Source of the DNA: an uncultured Flavobacteriia bacterium
Lineage (GTDB): Bacteria; Bacteroidota; Bacteroidia; Flavobacteriales; Flavobacteriaceae
Reading direction: 5' to 3'
NCBI GenBank assembly: GCA_946482495.1
Contig: CAMLRV010000077.1
Span: 1 to 9,921, forward strand
Length of the DNA stretch: 9,921 nt
Below, piece by piece: positions 6,789-9,921 of this stretch. Made by a program: the position numbers and the translations under genes. The number at the start of each line of letters is the position of its first letter. Position 1 is the first letter of the stretch. The notes beneath the pieces were generated by a model. That model worked only from the letters and a program-made list of their open reading frames with translations. It was not told where the DNA came from and ran no database searches.

Positions 6789-8054
6789 TTAAAACACAAT
6801 TTCAAAAGTGTGTTTTTCATTTATAAAATTGTAATTAATTTTCCAATGATTGGTATCTACAATTTTTTTCACAATAGATAATCCTAAACCATTCCCTTTA
6901 GAACTTGGATTCGCTTTAGAAAAACGTTCAAACATTTTTTCCGTTTGTAGTGGTAAATTCGAACCTGAATTGGAGAAAGTTAAACTTTCTTTGGTAAGTT
7001 TAATATGAATTAAACCTTTTAAAGTATTGTGATTTATCGCATTTAAAAACAAATTACTAATTAGCATTTCTGCCAAAAAATGATTTGATTGAATAATAAC
7101 TTCATCCTCCAATTCTGTAGTGATTGCTATTTTTTTGGAAATGGCTTGTTCATTAAAAAAAGTCAATTGATGATTTATGATATCATTCAGACTCACATTT
7201 TCAATTTCACTATATGTATCATTATCTATTTTTGATAAAACCAACAGATTTTTATTCAGTTTTACTAATCTTGAAGTGGTTGTATTTAATTCATCAATTA
7301 GTTTAAATTGTTCTGCATTTAAATCTTTTCTTTGCAAAATATTTTCAATTTTCCCTTTAAAAATGGCAATTGGCGTTTGTAATTCATGCGCAGCATTTTC
7401 AATAAATTCTCTTTGACTCTGATAAATACTACTGTTTTTATGAATTAAGTTAGCTATAGCATTATTTAACCTATTGAATTCTTCAGTTGTTGTTTGAATT
7501 GTTTTTACAGAAGTAGATTTATCGATTTCAAATTGTTCCATTTTATCTAACGCTACATAAAAAGGTTGCCATAATTTTTTAGAAATAATTTGGGTTATAA
7601 TAAGAAATCCAATGATAAGCAATATTAGTAATAAGACGAAAAGAATTGCCGTACTACTAATTAAGTTTTCTTTTTCAACCATATTCATTTTTGCTGAAAA
7701 AGTAAACCATTTTCCTTCAATTTTTATTGGAGAGTTTAATACTCTAAAAGGTTCATTGTCTTTATTTACCGCATCATAAAAACTTCGCTCAAACAAGCTA
7801 TCTTTTGAATTTCCATCGTATTTATGTATGGTAACTTCATGATTAAACTTATTCAAGGTTTCTACATCTTTAATTGTAAGATTATCTTTTGTTAGTTTCT
7901 CAAACTGTTTTTTTATAACATATAAATCTTCGTTAGCATCTTCTTCATATAAAACATTTGAAATAATATAGAACAATGGGGCAATAATAGTTAATATTAC
8001 TATCGCATAGATAAAATAATAATTGAGCGTTTTTTGAAGGAGTTTTTTATTCAT
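6789..8054 (-). CDS. Two-component sensor histidine kinase, 421 aa
   Basis: This is an inner-membrane sensor kinase that autophosphorylates on His and passes phosphate to the adjacent response regulator. Two membrane helices (about residues 12-34 and 133-157) flank a periplasmic sensor region of about 95 residues with no family I can name. A linker leads to the HisKA domain with the H-box REFIENAAHELQTPIAIF (phospho-acceptor His223). The HATPase domain has an N-box, SNLFLNAINHN (Asn334, Asn338), a variant G1 box FSNSGSNLP in place of DxGxG, the F-box MFERFSK and the G2 box KGNGLGLSIVKKI. All parts needed for activity appear present. The chosen ATG at 8054 (MNKKLLQKTLNYYF) overlaps the regulator gene by 8 nt (ATGAATAA), which suggests translational coupling. 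An upstream ATG at 8078 would add eight residues and overlap by 32 nt. Signal unknown. Confidence 0.95.
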   Translation of the reverse strand: MNKKLLQKTLNYYFIYAIVILTIIAPLFYIISNVLYEEDANEDLYVIKKQFEKLTKDNLTIKDVETLNKFNHEVTIHKYDGNSKDSLFERSFYDAVNKDNEPFRVLNSPIKIEGKWFTFSAKMNMVEKENLISSTAILFVLLLILLIIGFLIITQIISKKLWQPFYVALDKMEQFEIDKSTSVKTIQTTTEEFNRLNNAIANLIHKNSSIYQSQREFIENAAHELQTPIAIFKGKIENILQRKDLNAEQFKLIDELNTTTSRLVKLNKNLLVLSKIDNDTYSEIENVSLNDIINHQLTFFNEQAISKKIAITTELEDEVIIQSNHFLAEMLISNLFLNAINHNTLKGLIHIKLTKESLTFSNSGSNLPLQTEKMFERFSKANPSSKGNGLGLSIVKKIVDTNHWKINYNFINEKHTFEIVF

Positions 8055-8724
8055 CTTCCCATTTATAACCTGTTCCATATATTGATTTTAGGTAATCTGA
8101 AGCCCCCATTTCTTTGAGTTTTTTCTTCAAATTTTTTATATGAGCATAAACAAAATCATGATTATCAAGCATATCTGCCATATCTCCAGATAAATGTTCT
8201 GCAATGGCACTTTTTGACAATACTTTATTTTTATTACCAATCAAAAATAATAATAAATCCATTTCTTTTTTAGTGAATTCGATTTTATTACCTCTAATTT
8301 TCACCGACTTACTAATGGTATCTATTTCAATTTCGTTAAAAGAAATTATATTATTTCCATTGAATTGCTTTCTTCTCACTAAAGCCTGAATTCGAACTAA
8401 TAATTCAGAAAGATGAAAAGGTTTAGTTAAGTAATCATCCGCTCCAAGTGTTAAGCCTTCAATTTTTGTTTCTAAAGTGTCTTTTGCGGAAATGATAATT
8501 ACACCTTCTGTTTTATTTTTTTGTTTGAGCAATTCTAAAATTTCAAACCCATCACCATCTATTAACATTAAATCTAGAAGAATACAATCATAAGAATAGA
8601 GATCGATTTTTTCAGAAGCTGTTTTTAATGAATTGGCTAATTCACAAATAAAATCGTTACTACTCAAGTAGTTTTTAATACTTGTAGCAATTTCATTCTC
8701 GTCTTCAATGATTAAGATTTTCAT
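8047..8724 (-). CDS. OmpR-family response regulator, 225 aa
   Basis: This is a DNA-binding response regulator. The receiver domain (residues 1-115) has the acidic pair Glu7/Asp8, phospho-acceptor Asp51 in DCILLDLMLIDGDG, the switch residue Ser79 in IIISAKD, and Lys101 in DDYLTKPF. The C-terminal winged helix (about 125-225) contains EFTKKEMDLLLFL and the recognition-helix region DFVYAHIKNLKKKLK, ending with YLKSIYGTGYKWEDE, typical of the OmpR/PhoB class. It is the first gene of a two-gene operon with the histidine kinase, and its stop overlaps the kinase start. The ATG at 8724 has no Shine-Dalgarno. An inverted repeat at 8741-8761 lies just upstream. Target genes cannot be read from the sequence; the neighbouring envelope enzyme is a possible target by position only. 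Confidence 0.96.
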   Translation of the reverse strand: MKILIIEDENEIATSIKNYLSSNDFICELANSLKTASEKIDLYSYDCILLDLMLIDGDGFEILELLKQKNKTEGVIIISAKDTLETKIEGLTLGADDYLTKPFHLSELLVRIQALVRRKQFNGNNIISFNEIEIDTISKSVKIRGNKIEFTKKEMDLLLFLIGNKNKVLSKSAIAEHLSGDMADMLDNHDFVYAHIKNLKKKLKEMGASDYLKSIYGTGYKWEDE

Positions 8725-8740
8725 ATTGCAAATTAAGAAA

Positions 8741-8761
8741 TCAATTTTAAATGGAAATTGA
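8741..8761. promoter_or_regulatory. Inverted repeat upstream of the response regulator
   Basis: TCAATTT (8741-8747) and AAATTGA (8755-8761) are exact inverted repeats with a 7-nt spacer, 17-37 nt before the regulator start codon. It could be an operator for autoregulation or a leader hairpin. Further upstream on this strand, TATAAT (8774-8769) with TTTTTG 17 nt before it resembles a classical -10/-35 pair, but the region is so AT-rich that chance is likely. Confidence 0.3.
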
Positions 8762-8805
8762 ATTTGAAATTATATATTCATTTTAAAACTACAAAAATTC
8801 ATACA

Positions 8806-8830
8806 AAAAGCCTCAAATAGTGAGGCTTTT
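8806..8830 (-). terminator. Hairpin terminator between tRNA-Arg and the two-component operon
   Basis: AAAAGCCTCA (8806-8815) pairs perfectly with TGAGGCTTTT (8821-8830) around a 5-nt loop. On the minus strand the stem ends in five T residues. It lies about 130 nt beyond the 3' end of tRNA-Arg and about 80 nt before the regulator gene, so it most likely ends the tRNA transcript. Confidence 0.8.
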
Positions 8831-8849
8831 ATATGATGATTATATGTTA

Positions 8850-8866
8850 GTGACCCCGGCAGGGTT
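8850..8866 (-). repeat. 17-nt copy of the tRNA-Arg 3' end
   Basis: GTGACCCCGGCAGGGTT here is identical to 8958-8974, the 3' end of tRNA-Arg plus one base. Sixteen of the bases lie in the tRNA: the discriminator, the whole 3' acceptor strand, the T-stem 3' strand and the first bases of the T-loop. The match stops there; the rest of the tRNA is missing. It is in the same orientation as the complete gene, 108 bp away. Confidence 0.85.
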
Positions 8867-8958
8867 GACTTCGTCTTACTTTAAAGCTCCGATTTGAAAT
8901 TAAAACCAAAATTCATTCAAGCAAACTTAATGATTTCTTTTTCAATTTTATTTATTTG

Positions 8959-9032
8959 TGACCCCGGCAGGGTTCGAACCTGCAACCAACGGAGCCGAAA
9001 TCCGTCATTCTATCCAGTTGAACTACGGAGCC
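8959..9032 (-). tRNA. tRNA-Arg (anticodon UCG)
   Basis: A complete 74-nt cloverleaf can be folded. The acceptor GGCTCCG pairs with CGGGGTC, with two G-U pairs. The D-stem is GTTC/GAAT, the anticodon stem ACGGA/TCCGT with loop TTTCGGC, the variable loop TGGTT, and the T-stem GCAGG/CCTGC with loop TTCGAAC. The anticodon TCG lies at 8998-8996 and reads CGA and probably other CGN codons. The discriminator is A and CCA is not encoded. Spurious reading frames with the string GRVRTCNQRSRN cross the gene on the other strand. Confidence 0.96.
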
Positions 9033-9037
9033 ATTTT

Positions 9038-9105
9038 GAGTTGGAAGTTGGGAGTTGGAAGTACAGGAGCAAAACTTCAGACTTCCAGCTTCCAGCTTCC
9101 AACTT
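9038..9105. repeat. Inverted repeat of TTGGAAG units
   Basis: Left arm 9038-9062 consists of AGTTGGAAG, TTGGGAG and TTGGAAGT units; right arm 9081-9105 consists of the complementary ACTTCCAGC, TTCCAGC and TTCCAACTT units; an 18-nt loop separates them. The 25-nt arms differ at only four positions, and all four become G-U wobbles when the plus strand is folded as RNA. It sits 5 bp upstream of the tRNA 5' end and 10 bp from the yqeY stop codon. I recall related (G)TTGGAAG arrays in many flavobacterial intergenic regions; no mobile gene is attached. Confidence 0.75.
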
Positions 9106-9114
9106 CTCGCTTTA

Positions 9115-9564
9115 TTATACTAAAAGTTTTTTAACGATAGTCGAAATTGTTTTTCCTTCAGCTTGTCCACCTATTTGTGAAGAAGCTAATCCCATTACTT
9201 TACCCATAGAAGCAATTCCAGACGCACCTGTTTCTGCAATAATTTTAGCAACAATTGCTTCAACTTCTGCTTCAGATAATTGTTCTGGTAAGAATTTTTC
9301 GATTACTGCAATTTGTGCTAATTCTGGTTCCGCTAAATCAGCACGATTTTGCTCTGTAAAAATAGCGGCACTGTCTTTACGCATTTTTACTAATTTTTGT
9401 AAAATTTTAATTTCTTCCGCCTCAGTAATTTCCTCTTTAGAACCAGAAGCTGTTTGGGCTAATAATATTTCCGATTTAATGGCACGTAAAGCTTCTAAAG
9501 CAACAGTATCTTTTGCTTTCATAGCTTCTTTCATCGTTTCCATAATTTTTGCTGATAAGCTCAT
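9115..9564 (-). CDS. yqeY: GatB/YqeY-domain protein, 149 aa
   Basis: The protein has the family's usual length and pattern: N-terminal helices with MKEAMKAKDTVALEALRAIK (residues 11-30), AEEIKILQKLVKMRKDSA (49-66) with RADLAEPELAQIAVIEKFLP (74-93), and a C-terminal part ending GKVMGLASSQIGGQAEGKTI then VKKLL. This last part corresponds to the helical domain that GatB uses to hold tRNA in the Asp/Glu-tRNA amidotransferase. Free-standing YqeY proteins probably bind tRNA or RNA, but their cellular role is not established. In many flavobacteria, as I recall, yqeY follows ftsZ; here the upstream gene is a small membrane protein behind a terminator. The ATG at 9564 gives a normal N-terminus. TACTTTCG at 9607-9600 is one base from a -7 box and may be the promoter. 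The gene reads toward tRNA-Arg with only the TTGGAAG hairpin between them. Confidence 0.93.
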   Translation of the reverse strand: MSLSAKIMETMKEAMKAKDTVALEALRAIKSEILLAQTASGSKEEITEAEEIKILQKLVKMRKDSAAIFTEQNRADLAEPELAQIAVIEKFLPEQLSEAEVEAIVAKIIAETGASGIASMGKVMGLASSQIGGQAEGKTISTIVKKLLV

Positions 9565-9609
9565 GTATTTTGATTTTAAATATTGAATAATTTGTTATGC
9601 GAAAGTAAT

Positions 9610-9645
9610 AAAAAAACCCGTTCCGATAAAATTAATCGAAGCGGG
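9610..9645 (-). terminator. Terminator of the small membrane protein gene
   Basis: On the minus strand CCCGCTTCGAT (9645-9635) pairs with ATCGGAACGGG (9627-9617), 11 bp with one mismatch and one wobble around a 7-nt loop, followed by seven T residues (9616-9610). It begins 31 nt after the stop codon at 9676 and supports that small frame as a real gene. Confidence 0.75.
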
Positions 9646-9675
9646 AGTTAGTTTATTCAACTTTAAAAAACTCTC

Positions 9676-9804
9676 TCAATCTAAATTTCTAATGATTCCT
9701 CGGTACGACTTAAATATAAAGTACATAATTCCTATAATTAATGCGAACAAAAAGACTTGCCAACAAAGCAATCCATAACTGAAATCTTCTACTGATTTTT
9801 CCAT
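9676..9804 (-). CDS. Small single-helix membrane protein, 42 aa
   Basis: The frame encodes MEKSVEDFSYGLLCWQVFLF, then ALIIGIMYFIFKSYR and GIIRNLD. An acidic N-terminus is followed by one membrane helix (about residues 11-31) and a basic segment KSYRGIIR, which by the positive-inside rule puts the N-terminus outside and the C-terminus in the cytoplasm. Support for a real gene: an ATG start, a plausible topology, and a well-formed terminator just downstream. Small proteins with FSYGL/FSFGL followed by a W-Q helix seem familiar from flavobacteria, but this is only recollection and the function is unknown. It has no Shine-Dalgarno. A palindrome about 100 bp upstream (9905-9921) may be its operator. 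Confidence 0.65.
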   Translation of the reverse strand: MEKSVEDFSYGLLCWQVFLFALIIGIMYFIFKSYRGIIRNLD

Positions 9805-9904
9805 AAAATAAAATTTTTATTGAATTTTAAATAAACCTGAAATATTTAATAATTCGATCAATATCTTTACGAGTACAATCTTAAAAAAAACTTTAAAATA
9901 AATT

Positions 9905-9921
9905 TTACGGAAAATCCGTAA
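9905..9921. promoter_or_regulatory. 17-bp palindrome at the window edge
   Basis: TTACGGA (9905-9911) and TCCGTAA (9915-9921) are perfect inverted repeats with a 3-nt centre (AAA). The symmetry, short spacer and GC core in an AT-rich gap look like a binding site for a dimeric regulator, 101 bp upstream of the small membrane protein start. It could instead serve a divergent gene beyond the edge. The 9805-9904 stretch otherwise shows nothing beyond AT-rich sequence. Confidence 0.4.

Noticed and set aside
8747..8830. Small gene between the terminator and the response regulator
   Set aside because: No frame of useful length with a plausible start is present; the region is AT-rich leader sequence.
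8894..9586. Plus-strand frame of 230 codons across the tRNA and yqeY
   Set aside because: Its middle is the complement of tRNA-Arg (string GRVRTCNQRSRN) and the TTGGAAG hairpin, and its end is antisense to yqeY; it is a well-known type of spurious frame.

Overview
The window looks like chromosomal DNA from a flavobacterium (Bacteroidota, Flavobacterium or a close relative). The evidence is the low GC content, a primary sigma factor of only 287 residues without the long N-terminal region 1.1, start codons that mostly lack a Shine-Dalgarno sequence, candidate promoters of the Bacteroidota type (-7 box TAnnTTTG), and a lipoprotein whose acceptor cysteine is followed by Ser-Asp-Asp-Asp, as in surface-exported Bacteroidota lipoproteins. 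No phage, transposon, CRISPR array or plasmid module is visible. Most of the window is ordinary core genome.

Left half, plus strand: the 3' part of a membrane protein cut by the window edge (3-671), a surface-type lipoprotein of unknown function (952-1719), the primary sigma factor rpoD (1849-2712) and ribulose-phosphate 3-epimerase rpe (2899-3561). Strong hairpin terminators separate the first three, and rpoD is followed by two terminators in tandem. Each of these genes therefore looks like its own transcription unit. The rpe promoter overlaps a tandem repeat of CTTTGCG-type units.

Right half, minus strand: in order of transcription, a small one-helix membrane protein (9804-9676), a GatB/YqeY-domain protein (9564-9115), tRNA-Arg(UCG) (9032-8959), an OmpR-type response regulator and its histidine kinase whose ends overlap by 8 nt (8724-6789), an LtaS/MdoB-like alkaline-phosphatase-superfamily membrane enzyme (6543-4582), and a membrane-anchored MtfA-like zinc peptidase (4426-3569). 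The last of these converges on rpe with a 7-nt gap.

The gaps hold most of the unusual material: a 17-nt copy of the tRNA-Arg 3' end about 90 bp beyond the tRNA gene, a 25-bp wobble-paired hairpin made of TTGGAAG units between tRNA and yqeY, a real Shine-Dalgarno on rpoD in a clade that mostly ignores it, a 17-bp palindrome upstream of the small membrane protein, and a 32-codon signal-peptide-like reading frame downstream of the kinase gene. I see no clear multi-gene undescribed system. The best leads are these small elements and three uncharacterised envelope proteins.
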